Shown here piece after piece: positions 53,600 through 63,417 of a stretch of DNA of 64,000 bases (the stretch's first letter is position 1; the number at the start of each line of letters is the position of its first letter). Both the position numbers and the translations under genes were made by a program. The stretch covers positions 37,150,011 through 37,214,010 of the forward strand of contig OX328096.1 in assembly GCA_946811185.2 (NCBI GenBank), given 5' to 3'. Origin of the DNA: Hippopus hippopus (Eukaryota > Mollusca > Bivalvia > Cardiida > Cardiidae). The notes below the pieces were generated by a model. It was not told the DNA's origin and ran no database searches. It saw nothing but the letters and a program-made list of their open reading frames with translations.

Positions 53600-53788
53600 G
53601 GTCCGTATTCATCACCCATTCTTAAAAACATTCTTAGACTTAGTCCCCAGAATTTCCTGAATTTGAAGGCAAAAGAACTTCGGATTGGCGAAACCATATT
53701 GTTCAGCCAATCAGAAGTTATAGTTACTTTCTAACTCTAGAATAAGACTAAGAATGATACTAGGACTTGTTGGTGGTGAATAAAGGCC
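53600..53788 (+). repeat. Dispersed repeat H, copy 3, with inverted ends
   Basis: GGTCCGTATTCATCACCCAT at the left mirrors GTTGGTGGTGAATAAAGGCC at the right. TTCAGCCAATCAGAAGTTA is the shared inner block. It is probably another small MITE. Confidence 0.7.
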
Positions 53789-54278
53789 GTGAGCATTAAA
53801 TAAGGTTCGAGAAAGATATCCCCCTCACCATTAGAAAAAATCTCGTTAAATATTCCAATAGCCGCCGCACTTGATTTGATTACAAGTTTGACCCTGTGTG
53901 ACTTTGTCAATGAGCGTTCCTGCCTGGATCCACTAGAAACAGCTTTACAAGATAACGCTGATGAATTGAAAACTATGAAAGTTCATAAACACGTGAAATG
54001 CGATTATCGTGGCATCTTTAAAACTTAGGGAAATCATCTTTACTTGACCCGTAAACAAACTAATAGTGTTTTTATTTCCGAACTTTTTTCAGATAGCCAG
54101 ATAGCAAAAAACGTGTGAAAATAATCAAAATCACGGATAGGATTGCGAAAGTGAAAGAAAATGAAATTAAAATTTGTATGATGTTTAAAAAGGGCCATCT
54201 TTTAAGTTCCTTTACGGCTCTTCCCTATTGTAATCATATCTATTGCTCTTTTTTTTTTATCCTCTTCCTCTTTTTCTG
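53789..54278. other. Intronic stretch, nothing recognised
   Basis: No repeat or coding signal was identified; ends in a T/C-rich tract before the SINE. Confidence 0.4.
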
Positions 54279-54568
54279 CAGAGCACGGCAGCTCAGTCGG
54301 TAACGTTCAGGACTTTAGACCAAGGGGTCGCTAATTTGAAAACCTAGCTTGCACTTAATGATTAATGAAATGCGACAGGATCCATTCATCTCTCACTACT
54401 TATGCTTTCGATGTTGCTTACTTGTGAAAGGAGGCAGTGGCTTGGGAAGATAGTTGTGTGAAGTATTTGTAAAAAATATCTAGGAAGGCATAAATAGGTG
54501 CACTGGCCACCGCGATATAACAGAGATAATGGTGAAAACGGCGTTAAACGCCATACAAGCAACCATAA
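54279..54568 (+). mobile_element. tRNA-derived SINE (+), most complete copy
   Basis: GGCAGCTCAGTCGGTAACG (A box) and GCTAATTTGAAAACC (worn B box) form the head. GGCAGTGGCTTGGGAAGATA and CTGGCCACCGCGATATAACA form the body, and GAAAACGGCGTTAAACGCCA the tail. The head is not a working tRNA: the B box is broken and no cloverleaf closes. Confidence 0.82.
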
Positions 54569-54577
54569 CTTCTTTTC

Positions 54578-54775
54578 CTATGGATCCTCCTTGGCTCAAT
54601 GGACATCAAAAGCGTTTGATTTGTAACCAGGAGATCCTTTTTCGAACCCGACTTGCTGTACTAGTCACGTTAAAGCGTCTTTGGGCAAGGTCGGGAAAAA
54701 CCCAAACCTTGTATTAGTGACATCCATAGGAAGACATAAACAAGTGAGCTGTCAAAGTTGATATGAGTTGAATAC
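54578..54775 (+). mobile_element. tRNA-derived SINE (+)
   Basis: CTTGGCTCAATGGACATC (A box) and TTTTTCGAACCCGACTTG (B box), body TCTTTGGGCAAGGTCGGG, tail part AACAAGTGAGCTGTCA. It follows the previous SINE by ten bases. Confidence 0.78.
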
Positions 54776-54917
54776 ATTTTACATACGTCAAATTTCATTT
54801 GGAGAAAAAAATCAACTTTTTTTCATTTTCTGTCCGACCCCTATTAATCCAACTATCCCTCCGTCCGACCATTGTTATCTATCCATCCAGCCTTCTCTCT
54901 GGCTGTCCGTCTATCCG

Positions 54918-54957
54918 CCTATTGTTATTTATCTATCCATCCATCCATCCATCCATG
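54918..54957. repeat. (ATCC)n tract
   Basis: ATCCATCCATCCATCCATCC within a wider C/T-rich patch starting near 54840. Confidence 0.85.
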
Positions 54958-55112
54958 ACCATCGTTGCTTCTCTGGCTGTTCTCCTTTCATCACGATGTT
55001 TATGTAAGGACCAGCCCCGTGTATCCACCAGTCGACTTTTCTTGCAATTATGAATGCTACATTATACCGTTCACATATTTTTCCATTTGTAGCTCCCTTA
55101 ATTCCTACTTTT

Positions 55113-55342
55113 TTTACCGTTTACCGAAAACTTCCGTGTTTTAACGACCCTTAGAAGAAAGCTTTTGAAAGCATCGTGGAAAAAAGAGGAAATGGTGGTT
55201 ACAAGCATTTTCTCATTTGCCCACAATGTTTTGTAACTTTTCATAGACAAATTCTATCATTTGAGCCAGCTATAATATGTCCTTTGTATTTTTTTTTAAA
55301 TTTGGACCCGTCTCAAAACTTTGTCATCTTTTAAAGAGTTAA
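55113..55342 (-). mobile_element. MITE-A copy (-)
   Basis: TTTACCGTTTACCGAAAAC to ATCTTTTAAAGAGTTAA. The core is GGAAAAAAGAGGAAATGGTG with a worn right arm. Confidence 0.87.
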
Positions 55343-55389
55343 ATGTGAAAAACTTTTTCGCTGCTTTCTACCTCTCAGTCAAACATTTT

Positions 55390-55636
55390 GAACTATGCTC
55401 TGTGAAAAGGGGACTTATTGCATCAGCAAAACGCATCGACCCATGTCAGCCTGACATGGGTCGAAACATTTTACTATTTACCATTTTTTTTTTTGCAGGC
55501 CAAATGATCATTCTACCTCACGATCTAGTCGGTTGTTAGACTGAATGGATTTTATGGATCCAAGGTTATGTGATGACTTACCTTGTAAACTGCATCATAG
55601 AGATGCATTAAACCCCCTTTTACCAGAGCTTGGCTC
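55390..55636 (+). mobile_element. MITE-C copy (+) with loop deletion
   Basis: GAACTATGCTCTGTGAAAAG to CTTTTACCAGAGCTTGGCTC. The hairpin lacks the CGCAGTCCGCGC centre and closes as CGACCCATGTCAGCC then TGACATGGGTCG. Confidence 0.9.
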
Positions 55637-56030
55637 CTATCTTTTATTATCTCTGTTATATGAGGCGGTATTATATCAAATTTCGCCAAGTATTTACAAG
55701 TTGTGTAAACACTTCTAAATTAGAATTATATCAGTATCTGTTTGTTCAGCTATTAATATGATGTTGAACTTTCGTTCAACGTAAAACATCGAATTGGAAA
55801 ATTTACCTAGATTTATTTTAGCACTAAAGATTAACAACCCCCCCCCCCATCTATTTTTTTTTCAGAAGAAATAATGAAGCAAAACAACTTTGCAAAATAG
55901 ATCTATCTGTTCAGTCCGCTCCTTGTTCGTTCACTCTTTATGTATACTTAGGGTTGACATGATATTCTCATAAGTAAAGACAGACTCCACATGAGAAATT
56001 TCAGCCATGATAAGAAATAGAGGGAAAGAG
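55637..56030. other. Intronic stretch, nothing recognised
   Basis: Contains short C and T runs near 55840-55862; otherwise no signal. Confidence 0.4.
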
Positions 56031-56259
56031 TTAACTCTTTGCCAGACGACAAATTTTAGACTTGTCTAAATTGAAAGCACTTGCAGACGATAAATCAAAT
56101 ATGGCGCAAATGATGGAATTTGTCCTCGAAAGGATAGAAAACATTGTAGAAAATGGAGAAAATGCTGGTTTCCAGCATTTTCTCCATTTCCCACAATGTT
56201 TCCAAAATGCAGTTTACTCAGGGTTATTAAATTACGGGATTTTTTTGGTAAAGTGTCAA
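56031..56259 (+). mobile_element. MITE-A copy (+), 229 bp
   Basis: TTAACTCTTTGCCAGACGAC to TTTTTTGGTAAAGTGTCAA. The core at 56137-56203 has ATGGAG in the left arm and CTCCAT in the right, a matched change. An open frame crosses it. Confidence 0.93.
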
Positions 56260-56374
56260 TCCGTATAGCTATACCGGTAAATAATAAAACGGAATTTTTC
56301 TTTCACTTACGGGAAAAAAAAGCCTACTAGATTTTGCACTTGTAAGGCTGTTTTGGCAAGAATTTCGCTCTAAG

Positions 56375-56483
56375 ACGCGGACAGTGTAGATCAAAGATAA
56401 GACTGCACGTTCTGTGCAGTCTGATCTTGATCTACACTGTCCGCAAAAGCTACTTTAGTTGTATTGAGTGAATAAAGGGTTAA
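56375..56483 (-). mobile_element. MITE-B copy (-), left half short
   Basis: The hairpin 56379-56442 is followed by GAGTGAATAAAGGGTTAA. The usual GCGCTTAGCAGCC terminus is altered. Confidence 0.82.
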
Positions 56484-56649
56484 TCTTATTTGTTAAAGAA
56501 AATCTGCCAGATGTTCAAAAAACCCTTAACAATAATGTTCAGCTGGGATATCTTTCTTAATTTTAGACTGTAGAGCACGTTACTGAATAAGTCATTTTCA
56601 GAAACTAAAATAGGTACATTTTACGTTTCAAACTTTAGACCGTTGGCTT

Positions 56650-56755
56650 TTAGTATATCCCACCTTATAGATCATAGATCAGACTAGCATTTGTGCAGTT
56701 TGATCTTGATCTACATAAGCCGAAAGTTGAGCGTACCTCAGTAAGAGTTTAAAAA
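56650..56755 (-). mobile_element. MITE-B copy (-), degraded
   Basis: ATAGATCATAGATCAGACTA and GTGCAGTTTGATCTTGATCT, then GCGTACCTCAGTAAGAGTTT. Confidence 0.6.
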
Positions 56756-56817
56756 CGGGGCCTTAAAACAGCAAAATGTTATTTGCCTTCACAAGAGTCG
56801 GTTTTCTTCATGCGAAG

Positions 56818-56975
56818 AAGGGCTCTACGTGGCCATTTGGTTAAAATGTTTGATTCATAATCAGGAAATTCTGGTTCGAATTCAGCCGGTACCGTAGCGC
56901 AGGTGAGTTTCAACCGGAAGTGTCCTTGAGCGAGGCACTGCAGAGCTAAAGCCTGATACTGAGGTAATTTTGGAA
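56818..56975 (+). mobile_element. tRNA-derived SINE (+)
   Basis: GTGGCCATTTGGTTAAAATG (A box), TTCTGGTTCGAATTCAGCC (B box) and TGTCCTTGAGCGAGGCACTG (body). Confidence 0.75.
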
Positions 56976-57138
56976 AGAAATGCAAGGCTCAATTCAATTT
57001 ATGAACTGTATATCTCAGTGATGTGACTGGAAAACCCGTAACACTGAAACAGAAAATTGAAACGAAATCAGTCAAAAACAAAATTTGTCCGTACCAACTG
57101 TTTTTAGCTTCGACTCTTTACACTATGAGCACCATATA

Positions 57139-57399
57139 GGCCTGCAACACGCGAAAAGGGGCATTCGGACATTTGCATAAAGTGTCGTCTCAGATTAGCC
57201 TGCGCAGTCCGCACAGGCTAATCCGAGACGCCACTTTACGGCTACATTAGATTTTGTCCTACAGCAGATTTAGGCGAAACAGAAAATAAAACAAGAACGG
57301 AAGGTGTCTTCTCGGATTAGCCCGTGCGGACTGCGTAGGCTGATCCGAGACGACGCTTTACGCAAACGTCCGAATGTCCCTTTTCGCGTGTTGCAGGCC
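57139..57399 (-). mobile_element. MITE-D copy (-), 261 bp
   Basis: GGCCTGCAACACGCGAAAAG to TTTTCGCGTGTTGCAGGCC. Both hairpins are present (GATTAGCCTGCGCAGTCCGC with ACAGGCTAATCCGAGA; GCGGACTGCGTAGGCTGATC). Confidence 0.95.
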
Positions 57400-57529
57400 A
57401 AAGGTGTCCTTGCCGACAGTCGGTGGAAGATCTGACTGCAATGAACGCGAAGATTGATTCTGCACTTACATAGACCAATAAATTGTGACAAAGCTTTAGT
57501 AAAGCAAGAACCGTGTAACCTTTTATACA

Positions 57530-57756
57530 TAAACTCTTCACCAAACGACAAAATTTAAAGCTTGTCCATATTGAAAGTTTTTTTGCAGATGACAAAAATA
57601 AACATGACTCAAAAATTGAAAATTAGATTTGAAAGGTTTGAAAACAATGTGGGGAAATGAGAAAAATGCTGGTTACCAGAATTTTTTTCCTTACAATGTT
57701 TTCAAAGTCTTCTTCTTCAGGATCACTTAAAGTCGCCATTGTGTGGTAAAGGGTTA
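57530..57756 (+). mobile_element. MITE-A copy (+)
   Basis: TAAACTCTTCACCAAACGAC to GTGTGGTAAAGGGTTAA. The core is worn on the right arm (AATTTTTTTCCTTACAATG). Confidence 0.9.
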
Positions 57757-57827
57757 AAAGAAATTTGCAGCAGACGATATTGCAAACATCCTTGTAGTCT
57801 ATGTTTAAAATGACTTGAAACTAGCTG

Positions 57828-57952
57828 TCAACCCTTAACCAAACAATCCGGTGTTTAACGACCTAACAGAAGCTTTAAAAACATCGTGAGAAAATTAGAG
57901 TATGCAAGTGGCCAGCATTTCTACTTTTCTTACGGTGTTTTCTACCATTGCT
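57828..57952 (-). mobile_element. MITE-A left half (-)
   Basis: TCAACCCTTAACCAAACAAT, core arms worn, stops at GGTGTTTTCTACCATTG where SINE sequence starts. Confidence 0.75.
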
Positions 57953-58070
57953 TGAGCAAGGCACCCTGATTAGAGCCCCAACCTTGTATTATTGAAACAC
58001 AGGTACCCTTGAATAAGTGAGCTGTACATGTGAGATGACGTTATGGTATGTTGAAAGCGTTGAAAATCAT
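57953..58070 (+). mobile_element. SINE 3' part (+)
   Basis: CTTGAGCAAGGCACCCTGAT, CCTTGTATTATTGAAACAC and TTGAATAAGTGAGCTGTACA match SINE bodies elsewhere. Confidence 0.65.
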
Positions 58071-58140
58071 CAATCAGTCAATCAGTCAGTCAGTCAGTCA
58101 GTCAGTCAATCAATCAATCAATAAAATCAATCAATCAAAT
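58068..58140. repeat. (TCAG)n / (TCAA)n tract
   Basis: TCAGTCAGTCAGTCAG then TCAATCAATCAATCAA, continuing the SINE tail. Confidence 0.9.
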
Positions 58141-58364
58141 ATTACTGACAGTATTATCTGAATCAATTGTTTTACCCTTAAAAGCGAGGCTGTAAAATGA
58201 CCCTTCAGTCAAATGTTATTCGTAGTATTTTGTTCACCAAGTCAGAGTTTACCAGGTGGATCTTATCCGTTCGAGTACCAAATAAACAAAACTGAAAATT
58301 CTTCTTTGGTGAAAAAAACTCACATAGCTGCCATTTCATAATTACTTTTGGCTAACGTGTCTCG

Positions 58365-58476
58365 GCAAAGCGGACAGAGTAGATCCAAGATCAGACTGCA
58401 CGTTCTGTGCAGTCTATTCTTGATTTATACCATCCGTAACAGTGCGCTGGGTCGCAGTTAGCCCCCTAACGGTTAA
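58365..58476 (-). mobile_element. MITE-B copy (-), first of an adjacent pair
   Basis: GGACAGAGTAGATCCAAGAT, hairpin, then GGTCGCAGTTAGCCCCCTAA and CGGTTAA. It shares its right TTAA with the next B copy. Confidence 0.85.
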
Positions 58477-58684
58477 CTCTTATCCTGCTAAATAACTAAA
58501 TTAAAATTTTCAGTTCGATAGTAAAAACCCAAATATTGATATTTCAAAGTCATGTTTTGGGGAATATTATCTCCTAGTCGGACAGTGTAGATCCAAGATC
58601 AGACTGCACGTTCTGTGCAGTCTGATCTTGATCTACACTGTCCGCAAAAGGTCAGTGAGTCGCGCTTAGCAGTCTATGGGTTAA
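58473..58684 (-). mobile_element. MITE-B copy (-), 212 bp, near consensus
   Basis: TTAACTCTTATCCTGCTAAA to GCAGTCTATGGGTTAA with TTAA at both ends. The hairpin is 58580-58643. A good reference copy for the minus orientation. Confidence 0.95.
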
Positions 58685-58907
58685 AAAATGTTACATTTCC
58701 AATCCCTCTATTATAGACCTCTTATGGATAGGTTCATGCGTATATGTAATGAAAAATTGGCAAATAAATTGATTATAATGTGTCAATGTGCTACTTGTCC
58801 GAGGCTTGTGAGATTTTTGAATGAAAACACACCTGCGAAGTATATAAAAACGTAAACCCTTTCTGTTATTGACTTGATTTTTTCCTTAATTTCTGGGTTT
58901 TATTTAT

Positions 58908-58947
58908 CTATCTATTGATTTATTTATTCACAAATTTATTTATTTAT

Positions 58948-59003
<56 letters not shown>

Positions 59004-59020
59004 TTATTTATTTATTTATA
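58908..59020. repeat. (TATC)n / (TATT)n tract
   Basis: About 17 TATC units flanked by TATT units. Confidence 0.95.
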
Positions 59021-59024
59021 TCCC

Positions 59025-59200
59025 TGTCACCGCTTACAATTGTTTCGATTTTGATGGAAAACAGTTGGGAACTGTATGAAAATGGCTGGTAAAGATTGTC
59101 GTATCAGTACTTTTAAAAAGGGGTAAGAAATACTGGTAAATATAGGTAAACTGGCTGTCGTGATATAAATGATATCACGTTGAAAACGTAGAATGGTTGA
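59025..59200 (+). mobile_element. SINE 3' part (+), worn
   Basis: CACCGCTTACAATTGTTTCG, CTGGCTGTCGTGATATAAAT and GTTGAAAACGTAGAATGG line up with 4525-4695. Confidence 0.55.
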
Positions 59201-59311
59201 CGACAACAGCTGAAATAATACATTTACCCTTCAACGTATCGTACAAAGCAGCACACAGGCTCTCGTGTCTTCAAGACAAACTGCATCTTCTATAATCTAG
59301 TCCATACTATA

Positions 59312-59562
59312 TTAACCGTTTGCCAAACAATAACGACTTTTTACGACCCTGAGGAAGATGTCTTTTGAAAAAATTGTAGGAAAAGAAGAAAATGCTAGTA
59401 ACCAGCATTTTTCCTTTTCCCAAAGTGTTTTTTTTTTTTTTTTTTTTTTTTTTTTATCCTATTTATTGAAAATTCCATCATTTTGAGCCACATTTAAATT
59501 GTCGTCTGCAAATGCTTTCAGTTAGAACAAGTCTAAGATTTTGTTGTGTGGTAAAGTAGTAA
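59312..59562 (-). mobile_element. MITE-A copy (-) with poly-T tract
   Basis: TTAACCGTTTGCCAAACAAT to GTGTGGTAAAGTAGTAAA. A run of about 29 T (59428-59456) expands the right arm. It ends 111 bp before exon 2. Confidence 0.9.
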
Positions 59563-59673
59563 AGAGCGGCGTAGTTTGCAAAGACATAGGTGCCTGTGGT
59601 TAGAAACGAGTTGCTGTATCAAACACTTACGAAGGGGAGTCAAGTATTCACTGACGTCTGATTCTTTTTTTAG

Positions 59674-59825
59674 CATACAACCGAGAGATGCATTTTCGAT
59701 ACAATGTCTCCAAACACTCAGACGAACACCTCTTGGAGTCAGAGTTCCACGTGTTTAGGATGTCTCCCAGATCTAATACGTCACGTACAGTGTCTCCAAA
59801 TGCTAGATTAGCTCATATTATTGAG
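59674..59825 (+). CDS. BMP-type TGF-beta ligand precursor, exon 2 (propeptide)
   Basis: Codes for residues 111-161 in frame with exon 1 (152 bp plus the carried G make 51 codons). The acceptor is TTCTTTTTTTAG and the donor GAG before GTAAGA (phase 0). MHFRYNVS at 116-123 matches the xxFxFNVS strand of BMP propeptides, and LLESEFHVFR at 130-139 the LxxAEFRxFR strand. NVS (121-123) and NTS (145-147) are glycosylation sites. There is no ATG-initiated frame of its own, so a plain open-frame search reads a different frame here. The joining of exons 1 and 2 across 44 kb rests on matching phase, strand and continuous family pattern. Confidence 0.82.
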
Positions 59826-60246
59826 GTAAGATTTAATGTGGCATGCTATAGCTGACATATCATTTAACTTCCAGAGAGCAAAGGGCAGCTTTTGTTGGCC
59901 TTTTTTACGAACAGTGTAGATTAATACCAGACTACACAGGACGTGAATGTTTACTAGAAAGCTTGGCCAAAACGGCATTGAAAAAGCAACATTTATGTAT
60001 GAATCCTGGCTGAGGATAAAAATAAATATGCAATCTACTGCAGTAGCATTGAATACAATGCTACCATGTTTCGCTTTTGTTTCTATAGATGCTGATTCAG
60101 TTACTTAGAATAATACAGGGAAAATCCTTCTACTGAAGTGTTTGCAACTTGTAAAGTCATTGATCAAAATATCCGCAAAGTGAACCAATGAAGTGGACCA
60201 ATGAAATGCTTTATTGATTTTTTATGACAACGAGATTTTGTCCATA

Positions 60247-60834
60247 GACGTTGTCTGCGCACGTTATATTCTTCGAAGATAGACCTTTCTGTTATGACGC
60301 ATCACTATCTTGTCCAGGATAAATATTAGTACGCGGTGTGTAAACTAAAACTCTGCAGCTAAAAAAGTAGCAGTGGAGAAAATGCCTATAAAAATAATTC
60401 TGTGGATAAATTTAACCTGTTTTTCGCTCCAAATATCTCAGAAATTCAATTATTTCAAACGGGGGAAATGATTTCAAAAAATACTATTCTTTTCTGTAAA
60501 TCTTTGTATACAGTTTCTAAATAATAATTTAGGAAAACTACGAATTTGTTCAGGGTTTTTCCACAAACTTGTCAACAAGAAATGTCTAGGCTTATACCGG
60601 GTCTGTTTCCCATGCCTATAGGGGCTGTGTTTATAAATGACCGGTGCATAAGTTATTATGCTAGCTAACCATGGCTGGATGAATCGTACCAGGTAGCGTT
60701 GTTTTGAATAAACGTATACTTAATTGTGAAATTCGCTGAATCGATTGTCATTTTGAAAAGTAATCCGGTTCTGTACCCAGAATGCCCAAATCAAATAGGT
60801 ATGTATTTCAAAAATGTCACCTAGCGGGAGATAA
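60247..60834 (+). repeat. Dispersed repeat R60, copy 2
   Basis: Same ends as 418-742 (GACGTTGTCTGCGCACG; CTAGCGGGAGATAA), with about 240 bp extra between CGCATCAC and GGCTTATACCG. The extra part may be ancestral sequence lost from copy 1, or an insertion here. Confidence 0.75.
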
Positions 60835-61200
60835 GGTGTCCATAGGTACATACGTGGCTGAAAGTGCAACGTAAGCAAAGTGTAAAGAAATAAATCGTAA
60901 AGAAATCAAAGTATGGCAGGTATATTTACAGATGATGATTTTAAATGTGGGCAACAACTTTTTCATTTGAAAACCTTTTACATTAAATTGTCAATCGCCA
61001 AAAAACTTTAACAATATAAGTTCCCTCATATCTTTTATGGTAGAGGCATTTTGAATGTCATAAAGATGAATTGTATTTAATTTTATAATAAGCATCAAAT
61101 AATAAATGTAACCAGCGCTTACTCCCGTTTGCTGTGATTTAAAAAAAAACGCTTATAACAACGATGTTAAGATTCTCACTTCTACAGTGACAAATTGAAT

Positions 61201-61442
61201 GAGCCATGCTCTGTCAAAACGAGGTTTGAATGATGCACTTCACCATACAATTATCACATGATTATGGATCTATAAAATCCATTATGTCTCAAAGCCGACC
61301 GAATCCTGGGGTAGAATGGTTCTTGGACCTGCAGAATATTTACCGAAAGCAAAAAGTTTCGACAGAGCACGGTCTGCGCAGACTAACCTGGGTCGATACT
61401 TTTTGCAGATGCATTAAACCCACTGTACACGGAGCACGGCCC
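61201..61442 (-). mobile_element. MITE-C copy (-) next to exon 3
   Basis: GAGCCATGCTCTGTCAAAAC to CACTGTACACGGAGCACGGC. The hairpin is worn (CGACAGAGCACGGTCTGCGC). It lies entirely in intron 2, close to the acceptor. Confidence 0.88.
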
Positions 61443-61467
61443 ATATACTTATATGCTCTATTTTCAG

Positions 61468-61627
61468 GTTCAAATATTTCAAGTTTTAGATCCAGACAAT
61501 ATGTATTCAGATAGTGGCCGCCTCTTGCTAGATAAACGCCGGATAAGCGCTCATACGAAAGGCTGGCTAATTTTCAACGTGACAAAAGCGGTCAGAGTCT
61601 GGGTGAGCGGACTAATGGAAAACCATG
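61468..61627 (+). CDS. BMP-type TGF-beta ligand precursor, exon 3 (propeptide)
   Basis: Codes for residues 162-214 plus one base (160 bp). It starts in phase 0 after TTTTCAG and ends CATG before GTAAGA (phase 1). VQIFQVLDP (162-170), GRLLLDKRRI (178-187) and GWLIFNVTKAVRVWV (193-207) match, in order, the propeptide strands of BMP2/4-, ADMP- and BMP5/8-type precursors; the last is the usual GWxxFxVTxAVxxW block. NVT at 198-200 is a glycosylation site. The ENH end with a carried G fits the conserved NHG that follows in the family. The furin RxxR site and seven-cysteine mature domain are not in the window, so the coding sequence is partial at the 3' end. Confidence 0.87.
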
Positions 61628-61746
61628 GTAAGAAATTTTGTCATGTATTCGCAATCCACTCTTGTAATTCATAATATAGCATCTTTACTATTTACCGTAC
61701 TCATCATAAAACAGCATGTTATGGTACTCTTTGGATTAAATTCTAT

Positions 61747-61822
61747 GGTTAGCTTTTCTTGAACCACTGTTGTAATAAAAAATTTTACAAAAAGCTGTTT
61801 TATTACAAAAGTGGTTCTAACA
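61747..61822. repeat. Imperfect inverted repeat
   Basis: GAACCACTGTTGTAATAAAA pairs with TTTTATTACAAAAGTGGTTC. The outer GGTTAG and CTAAC also pair, with an 8-base bulge on the left arm. Confidence 0.65.
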
Positions 61823-62242
61823 TGGATTGGCTGAATAGTAAAGAGCGAACTACGAAGACTTGTCTTAGAATTGTTGAGAAGTATATTTCAAGATTTAAAA
61901 AAAAAAAACGCCATGATTCCAGATTCTAGGAGAAATAATCGAGTTTCACTTAAAGACTAAACTTGAAATTAAGAATCACATTAAGACTATTACGATTTTA
62001 ATCGTTGAATTTCCATTTCTTTTATTACATCACTAATGTACATATACAACTTTTTACGCATCTGTGGTCAACAGCTTTGAGAAAATATTGTGGGATAAGG
62101 AACAAATTAATGTAATAAGCAACTGCCTGCGGATTTCCCATGTCGTTTCCCATACTATCAAAAACTTAGAATTTCCCTTTCCATTGAACTTTTGTCATCA
62201 ATTTTGAGTCATAGTCGTTTGGTGAGGCTAAAAGTTAACCTG

Positions 62243-62457
62243 ACAACCCTTTACAAAACAACTCTGAGAAAGGAGGGTTTTTCCCAAAATGTTGTGGAAA
62301 AAGGAGAAAGTGCTGGTAATCAGCATTTTCTTCTTTTCCCACAATGCTTTCTACCCGTTCTAAGATAAATTTCATCATTCGAGCACATTTTATCCGTCGT
62401 CTTAAAATATTGTGAATATTGCAGAGTCTTAATTTTTTTCGTCTCTTAAAGAGTTAG
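62243..62457 (-). mobile_element. MITE-A copy (-)
   Basis: ACAACCCTTTACAAAACAAC to GTCTCTTAAAGAGTTA. The core is TGTTGTGGAAAAAGGAGAAA with TTCTTCTTTTCCCACAATGC. Confidence 0.9.
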
Positions 62458-62514
62458 TTAACGAGTTGAATAAAGGCAAGACAATCTTACATCTATTGAA
62501 CTAAAAGCAGATAA

Positions 62515-62760
62515 GTGGCGCTCTGAGAAAATGGGGTTGGCTGCTTTTCTATGCTGCATTATACCAAGCAGTTTATTACATAATCATAGATCCATAATAT
62601 CCATTTTGTCTAACAACCGACTGAATGGTCCTTGGACACGCAGAAAATTTACGAATAGCAAAAAGTTTCGACTCATGTCAGCCTGCGCGGACTGCGCAGG
62701 CTGACATGAGTCGAAACTTTTTGTAGATGTATTAGAACCCCTTTTCACAGATCATGACCC
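62515..62760 (-). mobile_element. MITE-C copy (-) with perfect hairpin
   Basis: The left terminus is worn (TGGCGCTCTGAGAAAATGG); the right is CCTTTTCACAGATCATGACC. The hairpin at 62659-62723 has perfect 30-bp arms (CTCATGTCAGCC with GGCTGACATGAG) around GGACT. Confidence 0.92.
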
Positions 62761-63127
62761 AAATATTACTGAGTTTTACACGTCAGAAACAAAAATAAAA
62801 AACCACGAAACATGGAACGTGCCTGGTAATAAATACCATCGAAATGATAAATTTGTTTCGTCTGAAATGGTGTAGGAAATTACTAAATATTATCGCTTGC
62901 CAGAATAAACTAATAATGCTATTGATCTATAGTTTACAATCCATTTGCTGTCTCTGTGAATTTCCTCTGCGAGTTTACATATCTGTTTTTCTTTATCCAA
63001 GAATAACATTCAATTTTCGAAGACATAAAAATGTTATGTTACGGCTATGAGAATATTCAGTCCAGTTGAAATGAAAATCATTTATTTGTGTATTTATGTT
63101 TATATGTTCAGTCTAGGTGGCAATTTT

Positions 63128-63355
63128 TAAATCCCTCGTGAAACAGTCACGTGCTATAACGACCCTGGAGATGAAAATACTGTTGAAAATATTGTGTGAA
63201 AAGAAAAAGATACTGTTAATTAGTATTTTCTACTTTACCACAATATTTTCTTCTCTTTCAGAGACGAATTACATCATTTGAGCCGACTGCAATTTGCAGA
63301 CTGCAAATGCTTTCAATATGAACAAGTCGTATAATTTACTGTCCCGTAAAAGGTT
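63128..63355 (-). mobile_element. MITE-A copy (-), worn
   Basis: ATCCCTCGTGAAACAGTCAC to TACTGTCCCGTAAAAGGTT. The core is ATATTGTGTGAAAAGAAAAA with TCTACTTTACCACAATATTT, centre TAATTAG. Confidence 0.82.
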
Positions 63356-63417
63356 CCATTGCTAGGTTGGCTTAATGGTTTAAGCATGAATTCATGTATT
63401 ACTCAAATTAATTATTT

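Larger units (their letters stand above)
59826..61467 (+). other. Intron 2 of the BMP-like gene, 1,642 bp
   Basis: Donor GTAAGA, acceptor CTCTATTTTCAG. It holds dispersed repeat R60 copy 2 and a MITE-C that stops 25 bp before exon 3. 59826-60246 and 60835-61200 show nothing else. Confidence 0.82.

Noticed and set aside
53191..53734. Overlapping open frames of 113 and 137 residues on opposite strands
   Set aside because: The first lies in a MITE-A and the second runs into repeat H; neither shows a protein family feature.
54279..54345. tRNA gene
   Set aside because: The A-box-like sequence is good, but the B box is broken and no acceptor stem closes. It continues into a SINE body and tail.
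62844..63050. Candidate exon 4 of the BMP-like gene
   Set aside because: It has no cysteine-knot spacing, no furin site and no continuation of the propeptide after NHG.
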